A stretch of DNA of 47,276 nucleotides from an uncultured Oscillospiraceae bacterium (lineage in GTDB: Bacteria; Bacillota; Clostridia; Oscillospirales; Oscillospiraceae). The notes under the pieces were generated by a model that saw only the letters and a list, made by a program, of their open reading frames with translations, did not search any database and was not told the origin of the DNA. Shown here piece by piece: positions 25,592 through 32,680 of this stretch; the stretch's first letter is position 1; the number at the start of each line of letters is the position of its first letter. The stretch lies in assembly GCA_944387615.1 (NCBI GenBank), contig CALXFP010000003.1, positions 1 through 47,276 on the forward strand. Reading direction: 5' to 3'. The translations under genes were made by a program, and so were the position numbers.

Positions 25592-25722
25592 GGAAAGTCC
25601 CCCTTTCCGTCTTTTTCCCAAGGATATTCCCTTTCCCGGGCAAGCAAATTCTTCCCTCCGGAGGCGGTACAGATCTCAAATTTCACGCTTGCCTGCATGG
25701 GACCACCCGACACTATATTTCT

Positions 25723-25750
25723 ATTTTACCATGCCGAACACTGAACGCAA
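25723..25750 (-). promoter_or_regulatory. Candidate promoter of the two-component operon
   Basis: On the minus strand TTGCGT and TAAAAT are 16 bases apart, leaving a leader of about 115 bases before the kinase start. The -10 is good and the -35 weak. Nothing else is recognised between 25592 and 25891. Confidence 0.4.
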
Positions 25751-25891
25751 GGGCTTTTTACTAAATTTTCGAAATCGCCAAATCTAACCATGTATAAAGT
25801 ATCCAGGGCTTGGATTTTGCGCATCCCCGGAGATATGGCACTTTTTTCTCTCCCACATGTCTGGATATCATGGCTATGTTCCTCCATCAGC

Positions 25892-26134
25892 TCATATCCG
25901 CCATGGGATTCTTCCCCCAAAATTCATCCCCGCCTCCCCTATTATCTGACGGAAAAGTTCGTCCTCCATCCAGGAAAAGCGATCGTAGGCATAGGATACC
26001 ACAGCATTTCGCTGCTTCTTCTCTTCCTGTCCTCGTTCCTGGCGCTCCATGTGAAAGTAAGCGTAATAAACCTCCGGACTTACCTCCACCACATTCCCTT
26101 CTACCCTGATTACATAGTTTTCTTTCTCTGCCAT
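25892..26134 (-). CDS. Small protein resembling the N-terminus of an integrative-element sigma factor
   Basis: An 80-residue product with a good AGGAGG eight bases before its ATG. The sequence VRVEGNVVEVSPEVYYAYFH followed by MERQERGQEEKKQRN resembles, from memory, the N-terminal part of small sigma-70-like proteins carried by Clostridia integrative elements. The DNA-binding regions 2 and 4 expected downstream are absent, and the chain ends early at IPWRI. It may be a truncated remnant that still has its translation start. No other conjugation gene is nearby. The assignment is tentative; the gene itself is better supported than its function. Confidence 0.5.
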   Translation of the reverse strand: MAEKENYVIRVEGNVVEVSPEVYYAYFHMERQERGQEEKKQRNAVVSYAYDRFSWMEDELFRQIIGEAGMNFGGRIPWRI

Positions 26135-26295
26135 ATAGCAGACCTCCTGTTCTGAAATTAGATTGGAAAATCAAATTTCAGAAGGGGGACCGCGAATTAT
26201 GTACAAAAATGCTGTAGTTAATTTGTGAAATACCCAGATTTTTTTCGAACGTGTGCTTCTGCTGCCGGAATGTGCCGACGAATACTGCAAAAATA

Positions 26296-26351
26296 GACAC
26301 CGTTGTATAAAACCCGCTATTTTTTGATAGCGAACTTTAGACAACGGTGTC
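26296..26351. other. Two-tier inverted repeat
   Basis: An 11-bp outer arm pair (GACACCGTTGT with its complement) encloses an inner 6-bp pair (CGCTAT and ATAGCG) with a six-base loop. The region 26135-26577 holds no convincing gene. This structure could be a second terminator on the minus strand, where TATTTTT follows, or an element end; the sequence does not decide. Confidence 0.5.
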
Positions 26352-26352
26352 G

Positions 26353-26388
26353 AAAAAATTAAGGGTGCGCTTTTTAACACACCCTTAA
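26353..26388 (-). terminator. Intrinsic terminator of the six-gene redox operon
   Basis: A perfect 9-bp stem (TTAAGGGTG with CACCCTTAA) and 12-base loop are followed on the minus strand by TTTTTT. It lies about 190 bases past the permease stop codon. Confidence 0.8.
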
Positions 26389-26577
26389 ATCTGTCCATTA
26401 TTTTACATACCATTTTACACAGAATAATTATTTTCTCTTCCAACAATACAAATTGCTACATACTGCCAAGTACGTTTTTCCTTGCATATGGGGTATGGAT
26501 GCAAACCAACATTTGGGAAACAACATTCCTGCAGCCGAATTTCATTTCATTCACCGTCAACCCAACTTGGTCCTGTC

Positions 26578-27477
26578 TCAGATGATCCTATTGACAAGAA
26601 CCCCTGAAATAAACGAAAAGAGCATAACATAGGCAAGATACAGAAAGAATCTTTTCACACCTAAAACGATCTTTAGTGCACCAAGATTGGTAATCTTCGT
26701 CGCAGGCCCAGTCAGCATGAAGGAAGCAGCGCTGCCCACGCTCATTCCTTCCCACAGCCACTGCTGCAGCAAGGGAATTGTACCGCCGCCACAGGCATAA
26801 AGAGGGACGCCAATGGTAGCCGCCATCAAAACTCCCCAAGCCTCATTTCTTCCAAAAAGTTCAGTCATGATTTCGGCTGGTACATACCGCTGGAAAACAG
26901 CGGACAAGATAAGCCCAAGCAGAAAATACGGGGTAGTGGTTTTGATATTCCGCCACAGATTTTTGATGTACCGAAACAAGATATTGGGATCGGTGTCATT
27001 ATTTTTAGGTTCTTCAAAGCCGGTGAAATTAAAGAAAGATTTCCCCCTGTAGAACCAGTGGACACACAAGCCTGCCATGATTCCGCACAAAACGCAGGAC
27101 ACGATCCGAACAACCAACACGGTGCTTCTCAGTGCTGCGCTGTACAGAATCAGTTGAGGATTGAGAAGGATAGAACTCATCATGAAGGCAGCCAGCCAAT
27201 CATCCCGCACACCGCCTTTGGAAAAAGATGCTGCAATGGGGATAGTTCCATACATGCACAGGGGGGAAGCAATTCCAAGAAGACTGGAGAAGACAATGCC
27301 GGTGAGCCCCAGTTTCTTCTGACTGAGAGAACGCACCGTATTGTGAATCTGCTTTTTCAGAAACACAGATACAGCAGATCCCACTGCCATACCCAAAACC
27401 CAATACCAAAAAATCTGGCGAAGCTGCACATCAAAGTAATACCATAGGTAAATCGCTTCCCGCTGCAATATCTTCAT
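26578..27477 (-). CDS. Permease of the DUF318/ArsP-like family
   Basis: About 299 residues. The ATG at 27477 is chosen over a TTG six bases earlier because of the spacing from the G-rich ribosome binding site. The protein has about eight hydrophobic segments in two homologous halves. Each half has a conserved loop: SPLCMYGTIPIAASF in the first and GVPLYACGGGTIPLL in the second, followed by LTGPATKITNLGALK. These fit the DUF318/ArsP-like permease family, some members of which export organoarsenicals or metals. The substrate here is unknown. It is the last gene of the operon, 35 bases after the aldo/keto reductase. Confidence 0.85.
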   Translation of the reverse strand: MKILQREAIYLWYYFDVQLRQIFWYWVLGMAVGSAVSVFLKKQIHNTVRSLSQKKLGLTGIVFSSLLGIASPLCMYGTIPIAASFSKGGVRDDWLAAFMMSSILLNPQLILYSAALRSTVLVVRIVSCVLCGIMAGLCVHWFYRGKSFFNFTGFEEPKNNDTDPNILFRYIKNLWRNIKTTTPYFLLGLILSAVFQRYVPAEIMTELFGRNEAWGVLMAATIGVPLYACGGGTIPLLQQWLWEGMSVGSAASFMLTGPATKITNLGALKIVLGVKRFFLYLAYVMLFSFISGVLVNRII

Positions 27478-27512
27478 GTACAATCGCCCCCCTTCTCACA
27501 AATTTCCGCATT

Positions 27513-28559
27513 TTATTTTTCGAAGATTTTCTGGTTGCCTGTAGACCAAACGTGTTTCTCTTTTGCCGCCGACGGCGTATTTTGGGCCATTACACCAACC
27601 AAATTATGAGGTACATAGGGTGCTTCCAGATAAGCGGTTTCCTCAGGCGTCAGTACAATCTGTGTTGCTTTTGCAGCACCCTCCACATGGTGGTACTTGG
27701 TGGCACCTACCACAGGAGAGGTAACCTTCGTCAGCAACCATGCCAGCGAGATTTCCGTCATGGTTACGCCGCGCTTTTCCGCCAGCTCTGCCACACGCTG
27801 AATGATAACGCTGTCCTGCTGGGCCGTAGCATCATATTTGAACTTGGCGTAACTGTCCTCTTCCAAACGCTTGGATGTCTCACCGGGATGTTTGGAGAGA
27901 CGTCCGCCAGCCAGCGCGCTGTAGGGGGTCATGGCAATGTTGTCCTCAGCGCAGAGCTTGGCCATCTCCCGTTCTTCCTCCCGGAAGATCAGGTTATAAT
28001 GGCCCTGAATGGAGACAAACTTGACAAAGCCTTCTTTTTCCGCCAGAGTATTGGCCTTGGCCAACTGGTAGGCAAAGCAGTTGGAAATGCCGATATACCG
28101 CACTTTGCCCGCCTTCACAATTCGGTTCAACCCATCCATAATGTCATAGAGCGGGGTCTGATGATCCCACATATGGTAAATATACAGATCTACATAGTCC
28201 AGCCCCAGGTTTTTCAGGCTGGTGTTGATCATACGCTCGATATGCTGCTGTCCGGTGACGCCGCTCTCGATTTCTTCCTGGGTGCGAGGCAGGAATTTGG
28301 TGGCAACCACCACTTCATCCCTTTTGGCGAAATCCCGCAGGGCCCGGCCCACATACTGCTCGCTGGTGCCGCTCTGATACCCAATGGCTGTATCGAAGAA
28401 GTTGATTCCCAGCTCCAGACCGTGCCGGATAATATTACGGGAATGTTCTTCGTCCAGCGTCCAGCTGTGCTGTCCGTTGTTGGGATCGCCAAAGCCCATA
28501 CATCCCATACAGATACGGGAGACGGTTAAATCAGAATTCCCCAGTTTTGTGTATTGCAT
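27513..28559 (-). CDS. Aldo/keto reductase
   Basis: A 348-residue TIM-barrel oxidoreductase that would use NAD(P)H to reduce aldehydes or ketones. The catalytic tetrad is visible: D56 (FFDTA), Y61 (IGYQ), K88 (ATKF) and H129 (YHMWD). The phrases LGLDYVDLYIYH, GKVRYIGISNC and the C-terminal SPVVGATKYHH fit the family. AAGGAGG lies seven bases before the ATG, and the gap to the cupin gene is only 12 bases. The physiological substrate cannot be read from the sequence; the flavodoxin neighbours suggest detoxification of reactive carbonyls. Confidence 0.95.
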   Translation of the reverse strand: MQYTKLGNSDLTVSRICMGCMGFGDPNNGQHSWTLDEEHSRNIIRHGLELGINFFDTAIGYQSGTSEQYVGRALRDFAKRDEVVVATKFLPRTQEEIESGVTGQQHIERMINTSLKNLGLDYVDLYIYHMWDHQTPLYDIMDGLNRIVKAGKVRYIGISNCFAYQLAKANTLAEKEGFVKFVSIQGHYNLIFREEEREMAKLCAEDNIAMTPYSALAGGRLSKHPGETSKRLEEDSYAKFKYDATAQQDSVIIQRVAELAEKRGVTMTEISLAWLLTKVTSPVVGATKYHHVEGAAKATQIVLTPEETAYLEAPYVPHNLVGVMAQNTPSAAKEKHVWSTGNQKIFEK

Positions 28560-28571
28560 GGCAAAGCCTCC

Positions 28572-29009
28572 TTAATCCAAACTAGTGTACTCCTCATCAT
28601 TCACAGCTTCCAGCCATTCGTTGGCGTTTTCCTCACCGGGAACCTCCACAGCAATATGAGAGAACCAACTGTCTTTTTTCGCACCGTGCCAATGCTTGAC
28701 ATTGGCCGGGATGGTGATAACTGTGCCGGGAATCAGGCTGATCGCCGCCTTCCCTTCCTCCTGATACCAGCCCTCACCTGCGGTGCAGATCAGAAGCTGA
28801 CCGCCGCCGGATTTGGCCCGATGAATATGCCAGTTATTACGGCAGCCGGGTTCGAAGGTCACGTTAGCCAAAAACACCGCGCACTGGCCGGGAACTGTCA
28901 GCGGGTTCAGGTAGGAGTTACCTACAAAATACTGGGCGTAGGCCGTGTTCGCTTGTCCGAGGCCAAAAGCATTCTGCTGTTCAAACACTTCTTTATCCAC
29001 GGTTTTCAT
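28572..29009 (-). CDS. Cupin-domain protein
   Basis: A 145-residue single-domain cupin. The metal-site motifs are visible: WHIHRAKSGGGQ (two His and a later Gln) followed by VLICTAGEG-like turns and PANVKHWHGA. AAAGGAG precedes the start. Similar small cupins often accompany carboxymuconolactone-decarboxylase and aldo/keto reductase genes in Clostridia; their reaction is mostly unknown. It is the fourth gene of the operon, 28 bases after the lipoprotein. Confidence 0.88.
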   Translation of the reverse strand: MKTVDKEVFEQQNAFGLGQANTAYAQYFVGNSYLNPLTVPGQCAVFLANVTFEPGCRNNWHIHRAKSGGGQLLICTAGEGWYQEEGKAAISLIPGTVITIPANVKHWHGAKKDSWFSHIAVEVPGEENANEWLEAVNDEEYTSLD

Positions 29010-29037
29010 ATAAAATTGCTCCTTTCATTGCAGTTGC

Positions 29038-29646
29038 TTATGCTTCATGGTCTATGTGCTCGAGTGTTCCAGTAAAGTCCTCTGTTTTACTGGACAAAAC
29101 TTCCAGCCCACTCTCTACTTTTCCCAGTGGCACCAGTTCCGGCGAATATCGGAAATCGCCGTAGAAAATGGTAAAATTCGCCCAAGGCCGATAAATCACC
29201 ATTTCACCGATAACAGGATCGTATCCAGGCTCTTCCTCTCCCAGGGAGAGCGGCTCTTCCAACCGCTCAATAGGTTTTTCAATTCCAGATAAATCAAAAA
29301 AAGAAAGGTTCTCCATCGGCAGTCGTTCCAACAGCGCATCAACAGCTGTGTTATCGTACATGGCAATGACAACTTCCTCGCCGTCAATGGTAAGTCTCAG
29401 CTTGACACCGCTGAATTTGGGCATGCTTCCATCCTCATATACACCTGTCACAGAGGGATCGTAGGTTTCATCTACCATCTCATCTTGTAGTGTATTCTCA
29501 TCCGAAATATTATCGGAAATTCCGTCATATGTCGATACAGTCAGACTGCTTTCATCTTCAAAAGAAGGCAGCGTGTCGGTACCGCATGCAGTCAGTATGG
29601 CAGCACACAGTACCAGCGCCAGCAAAAATAAATAATATTTTTTCAC
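29038..29646 (-). CDS. Cyclophilin-like lipoprotein
   Basis: I choose the GTG at 29646 (202 residues), which begins a clear lipoprotein signal (KKYYLFLLALVLCAAILTAC) after the AGGAG at the usual distance; the longer upstream frame runs into the flavodoxin gene. The lipobox is LTAC. The C-terminal domain (about 85-200) is a cyclophilin-like beta barrel of the type found beside flavodoxins (VKLRLTIDGEEVVIAMYDNT ... PWANFTIFYGDF). It lies 38 bases after the flavodoxin gene. The fused gene upstream carries the same domain, so the two may be duplicates. Confidence 0.85.
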   Translation of the reverse strand: MKKYYLFLLALVLCAAILTACGTDTLPSFEDESSLTVSTYDGISDNISDENTLQDEMVDETYDPSVTGVYEDGSMPKFSGVKLRLTIDGEEVVIAMYDNTAVDALLERLPMENLSFFDLSGIEKPIERLEEPLSLGEEEPGYDPVIGEMVIYRPWANFTIFYGDFRYSPELVPLGKVESGLEVLSSKTEDFTGTLEHIDHEA

Positions 29647-29684
29647 TTTCACATTTCTCCTCTCGTAAATGGCTTGTGTTCTTT

Positions 29685-30218
29685 TCAGTTTGCTCTCAAA
29701 GTGGTTTTCAGTGCATGGCTGATCCAGTCTCTCAGAATGACGGGTAAATCCATTCCGCCAGTTCCGATTATGCTGAGCGCTGCCCTGATATCGGCTTTTG
29801 GACACAGAGCTGCGATATCTCCCGCAAGATCTCCTGCCACATCCCCGCAATGGGAGTAGAATGGGAGAATGACTTTTCCCGACAAATCGTACTTAGAGAG
29901 CCAGGAAGCCAGCGGCGGAGCAATCCTTCCACACCAATTAGGGCAACCCGCAAATACAACCGAATACTGCTGAGGAACGTGAGCTCCAGGGAGTAGTCTG
30001 GGTTTATATCCATTCTTAACCTCTCTTTGCACCTGTTCCAGCAGCTCCGGAAATTCCACCGGATAAGGCTGCCACGGGTAGATTTCGCTCCAATCAGCCC
30101 CTGTGATTGACTGAATCGTTTTCGCAATCTGATGTGTATTCCCGGAATGGGAGTAGGAAATAATCAAAGCGTTTTTCAGGTTGCTCATGTCAATTTCGGC
30201 ATCTTTTTTCTTATTCAT
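29685..30218 (-). CDS. Flavodoxin-family protein
   Basis: About 177 residues. The ATG at 30218 sits at a normal distance from the GGGGGGAG site; an ATG at 30227 is too close. The FMN phosphate-binding loop is SYSHSGNT near the N-terminus. VVFAGCPNWCGRIAPPLASW and the GKVILPFYSHCG strand fit the flavodoxin_4 type. No signal peptide is present, so it is predicted cytoplasmic, unlike its fused lipoprotein neighbour. Likely an FMN electron carrier or quinone/nitro reductase-like protein. Confidence 0.88.
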   Translation of the reverse strand: MNKKKDAEIDMSNLKNALIISYSHSGNTHQIAKTIQSITGADWSEIYPWQPYPVEFPELLEQVQREVKNGYKPRLLPGAHVPQQYSVVFAGCPNWCGRIAPPLASWLSKYDLSGKVILPFYSHCGDVAGDLAGDIAALCPKADIRAALSIIGTGGMDLPVILRDWISHALKTTLRAN

Positions 30219-30248
30219 TGCTTTCATCTCCCCCCAACCGGGTTACTT

Positions 30249-30337
30249 TCAAAACACGCCCATGAACGCATGTCGTCCGTATGAAGTCAGGGCATTGATC
30301 AATCCTTTTTTCCAAAGGACATACATTTGTTTTCCAT
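30249..30337 (-). pseudogene. Possible frameshifted micro-gene
   Basis: An ATG at 30337 has an excellent AAGGAG eight bases upstream but stops after 12 codons. A one-frame shift restores a stretch reading GLINALTSYGRHAFMGVF before a stop at 30249. The position within the 126-base gap between two operon genes and the good ribosome binding site suggest a decayed or very small gene. No family was recognised and it may be chance. Confidence 0.2.
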
Positions 30338-30352
30338 ATTGTTTTTCTCCTT

Positions 30353-31453
30353 TCAGTCTGCTGTAATGGTAATGGTGCCGCTCATCCGGGCAACAAGCTC
30401 CTCACCGGAAACGATCTGCCCCAATTCAAACAGGGATGGATTTTCGTTGTAATCTTCGTAGAACATAACCACATCGCCCCACGGGGCATAATAGGCCAGC
30501 GTTCCAGCACCGCCCGCTGCGGTGGGTGTGTCAGAGGTATCCAGCTCCTGGGGCGGGTAGAAAATCTTTTCGTTGGTGCTGTAATCTTCCACCTCAGTGG
30601 TCAGCGGCAGCTGTTCCAGAAGAGATACGGCGGCGGGGCTGTCATTGAGGGCATAGATTACTTGATTGCCATCCCAAGTGACTGAAATCTGTGTCTCTGC
30701 TGTCCCCTCTTCACTTTCGGATGCAGAAGGGCGGGTGTATCCCAGTTCTGCTACCCAGCTTTGAATATCGGCCTGAGAGAAAGCGGCTTCCTCCTCATAG
30801 CAGTCAAAAATATTGTCAGAGATTGTGGCATTGGGAATCGCTTCGGAAATAATGTCCACGCTGTTGGACAAGCCGCCGGTTCCGTGGGAACAGAACAGGT
30901 ACACCTGCTTGCCGGAAAGATCATTTTCTTCCAGGAACGTAAGCAGCGCCATAGGTACTCCATACCACCAGTTGGGATAACCGAGAAAGACGGTATCGTA
31001 CTGCTCCAGATTCTCAACTTGTTCCTGCAGCGCCGGTCGTGCCTGATCGCCCCGCTCCTGATTTGCCCGTGCAAGGCATTCATCCCAATCACTGGGGTAA
31101 GGTTCCGTCACCCGAATCGCAAACAAATCCCCACCGGTTTCCTCCTGGACCCAACCGGCCAGCTCCTGCACATTGCCGGGAGCGATTACGCTGGGAGAAG
31201 CAACTGCGTCCACATCCTCGGCCAAAATCGCATTATCCGCCCAGGAAAAATAGGCCACAAGGATATTTTCATTCCCAACATTCTCATCCTGCCCTGACGG
31301 AGAAGACTCTTCTGGAATAGAGGCCGGTTTCTGAGACTGTGAAGACTCCGACGAAGGAGCGGTATTGCTGCTCGGCTCATTCCCGGAATTTCCACAAGCA
31401 GCCAAGGAAAGCGATAACGCAGCGGCTAATAGAATTGCAATCATCTTCTTCAT
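30353..31453 (-). CDS. Flavodoxin/cyclophilin-like fusion lipoprotein
   Basis: A 366-residue lipoprotein, first gene of the operon, with AGGAGG eight bases before the ATG. The lipobox is LAAC (Cys20), followed by a Ser/Pro-rich linker to about residue 60. The flavodoxin domain (about 62-245) includes ILVAYFSW, VFLGYPNWWYGVPMALLTFL and YLFCSHGTGG. The cyclophilin-like barrel (about 255-366) includes ISVTWDGNQVIYALND and YYAPWGDVVMFY. Outside the membrane it could pass electrons to quinones or reactive compounds; this is inferred. The same two domains recur downstream as separate genes. Confidence 0.92.
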   Translation of the reverse strand: MKKMIAILLAAALSLSLAACGNSGNEPSSNTAPSSESSQSQKPASIPEESSPSGQDENVGNENILVAYFSWADNAILAEDVDAVASPSVIAPGNVQELAGWVQEETGGDLFAIRVTEPYPSDWDECLARANQERGDQARPALQEQVENLEQYDTVFLGYPNWWYGVPMALLTFLEENDLSGKQVYLFCSHGTGGLSNSVDIISEAIPNATISDNIFDCYEEEAAFSQADIQSWVAELGYTRPSASESEEGTAETQISVTWDGNQVIYALNDSPAAVSLLEQLPLTTEVEDYSTNEKIFYPPQELDTSDTPTAAGGAGTLAYYAPWGDVVMFYEDYNENPSLFELGQIVSGEELVARMSGTITITAD

Positions 31454-31513
31454 ATTGGTTCCTCCTGCAATAAACAGTTTTAGTGTGAACTACCATGGTT
31501 ATTTTCTGATTTT

Positions 31514-31542
31514 ATTATAGAATCAGCCCTGTAAAATGTCTA
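31514..31542 (-). promoter_or_regulatory. Promoter of the six-gene redox operon
   Basis: On the minus strand TAGACA and a perfect TATAAT are separated by 17 bases, about 60 bases before the first start codon. LysR-type regulators normally act at such sites, and a LysR gene lies just upstream. Confidence 0.8.
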
Positions 31543-31594
31543 ATACTTATCATTTATCTTTATCCATACAAAAAAACGCATGGTCTTTTTTGCA

Positions 31595-31628
31595 AAAAAG
31601 TGGCGCCAAGTCTTTACGACTTGACGCC
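31595..31628 (-). terminator. Intrinsic terminator of the LysR gene
   Basis: An 11-bp stem with one G-U pair in the minus-strand RNA (GGCGTCAAGTC with its partner) and a 5-base loop, followed by ACTTTTTTG. It separates the regulator from the operon promoter. Confidence 0.75.
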
Positions 31629-31641
31629 TGAATCAGCGGGT

Positions 31642-32529
31642 TTAACGTATCTGTGCACGCATCATATTGATTTCTTGAATAAAAAGAGATGTGGCCGGGG
31701 AGAAGAGCTGGTTTTTCTTCCATACCAACACGCTCCGTGTCGTTTTCTCCGGATAGATGGGGATAAACTTGAGGTTCGGGCTGCTGTGTACGGCTATCGC
31801 TCCGTCCAAGCAAAACGCACACCCCAAGCCCTCTTCCACCAGCAATACGGCATTGGAAAGAAGTGTATAACTCAACGGGATATGAAGATCCTTTTCTTCT
31901 TTTCCAATCCAGTTGATGATGTCCTCACGAACCTTTTCGCGCAGAGGCAGAATAAGAGAACATCCCGCAATATCCTCTGGAGTAATCACTTTATGACAGG
32001 CCAAAGGATGATCGTCCCGCAGCAGAATCCCCCATGTTTCCTTTTGTGCCAAACGAAGATACTCATACTTATGAACATCAATGGGCTCCAGCAAAAGTCC
32101 AATGTCCGCAAGCCCTTTGTCCAGCCGATCTTTTACATTGTCCGCCATTTCATTATACAAATGAAATTGCACAAGAGGATACTTCTCAGAAAAGTTCCGA
32201 ATCAGTTTGGCCATCATGCGGCTGCCGATTGCCTCCGAAGCTCCGATATTGATAATCCCATTCACAATATCGCTTTTTTCGGCAAAACGTTGTTCCAAAA
32301 GATCAGCCAATTCTACAATTTCCTCTGCACGCTGCCGGAAAAACAAGCCGTCATCGGTTAATGTCAGCCCCTTTTTCCCTCGAATGACTAGCGTCGTACC
32401 CAATTCCTCTTCCAAATCCATCAGCTGACGGCTGAGGGTAGGCTGTGTGACGTGCAGAATATCCGCTGCACGGGTAATATTCCCCTCAGATGCGGTTGTA
32501 AGAAAATATCGCAAGGTGCACAATTCCAT
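31642..32529 (-). CDS. LysR-family transcriptional regulator
   Basis: A 295-residue regulator. The N-terminal winged helix (about 1-60) has TRAADILHVTQPTLSRQLMDLEEELG. The effector-binding domain (about 90-295) starts at GIINIGASEAIGSRMM. A GGGGG run precedes the start. It lies upstream of the six-gene redox operon in the same direction with its own terminator, so it probably regulates that operon; LysR proteins usually respond to a small molecule. The inducer is unknown. Confidence 0.95.
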   Translation of the reverse strand: MELCTLRYFLTTASEGNITRAADILHVTQPTLSRQLMDLEEELGTTLVIRGKKGLTLTDDGLFFRQRAEEIVELADLLEQRFAEKSDIVNGIINIGASEAIGSRMMAKLIRNFSEKYPLVQFHLYNEMADNVKDRLDKGLADIGLLLEPIDVHKYEYLRLAQKETWGILLRDDHPLACHKVITPEDIAGCSLILPLREKVREDIINWIGKEEKDLHIPLSYTLLSNAVLLVEEGLGCAFCLDGAIAVHSSPNLKFIPIYPEKTTRSVLVWKKNQLFSPATSLFIQEINMMRAQIR

Positions 32530-32589
32530 TCTGAATCCCCCTTTCGTTTTTATTGTAACACAGCCGAATTGAATTGTATACTATACCAG

Positions 32590-32640
32590 AAAAAAGCAAA
32601 AGGCTTGCTGCTGTCTCAATAAAGTCGTGCTCAGCCTTTT
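32590..32640 (-). terminator. Terminator of the metal-ATPase gene
   Basis: An 8-bp stem (AAAAGGCT with AGCCTTTT) and a 27-base loop are followed on the minus strand by GCTTTTTT. Confidence 0.6.
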
Positions 32641-32643
32641 ATA

Positions 32644-32677
32644 AACAGGCGCAGGCATGAAAATGCCTGCGCCTGTT
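32644..32677 (-). terminator. Perfect hairpin directly after the ATPase stop codon
   Basis: A perfect 15-bp GC-rich stem with a 4-base loop starts three bases past the stop codon. It lacks a strong T-run, so it may stabilise the 3' end or work together with the next hairpin. Confidence 0.5.
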
Positions 32678-32680
32678 CCA

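Noticed and set aside
26171-26446. 91-codon minus-strand frame
   Set aside because: It spans two hairpins and has no ribosome binding site or recognisable domain; probably non-coding.
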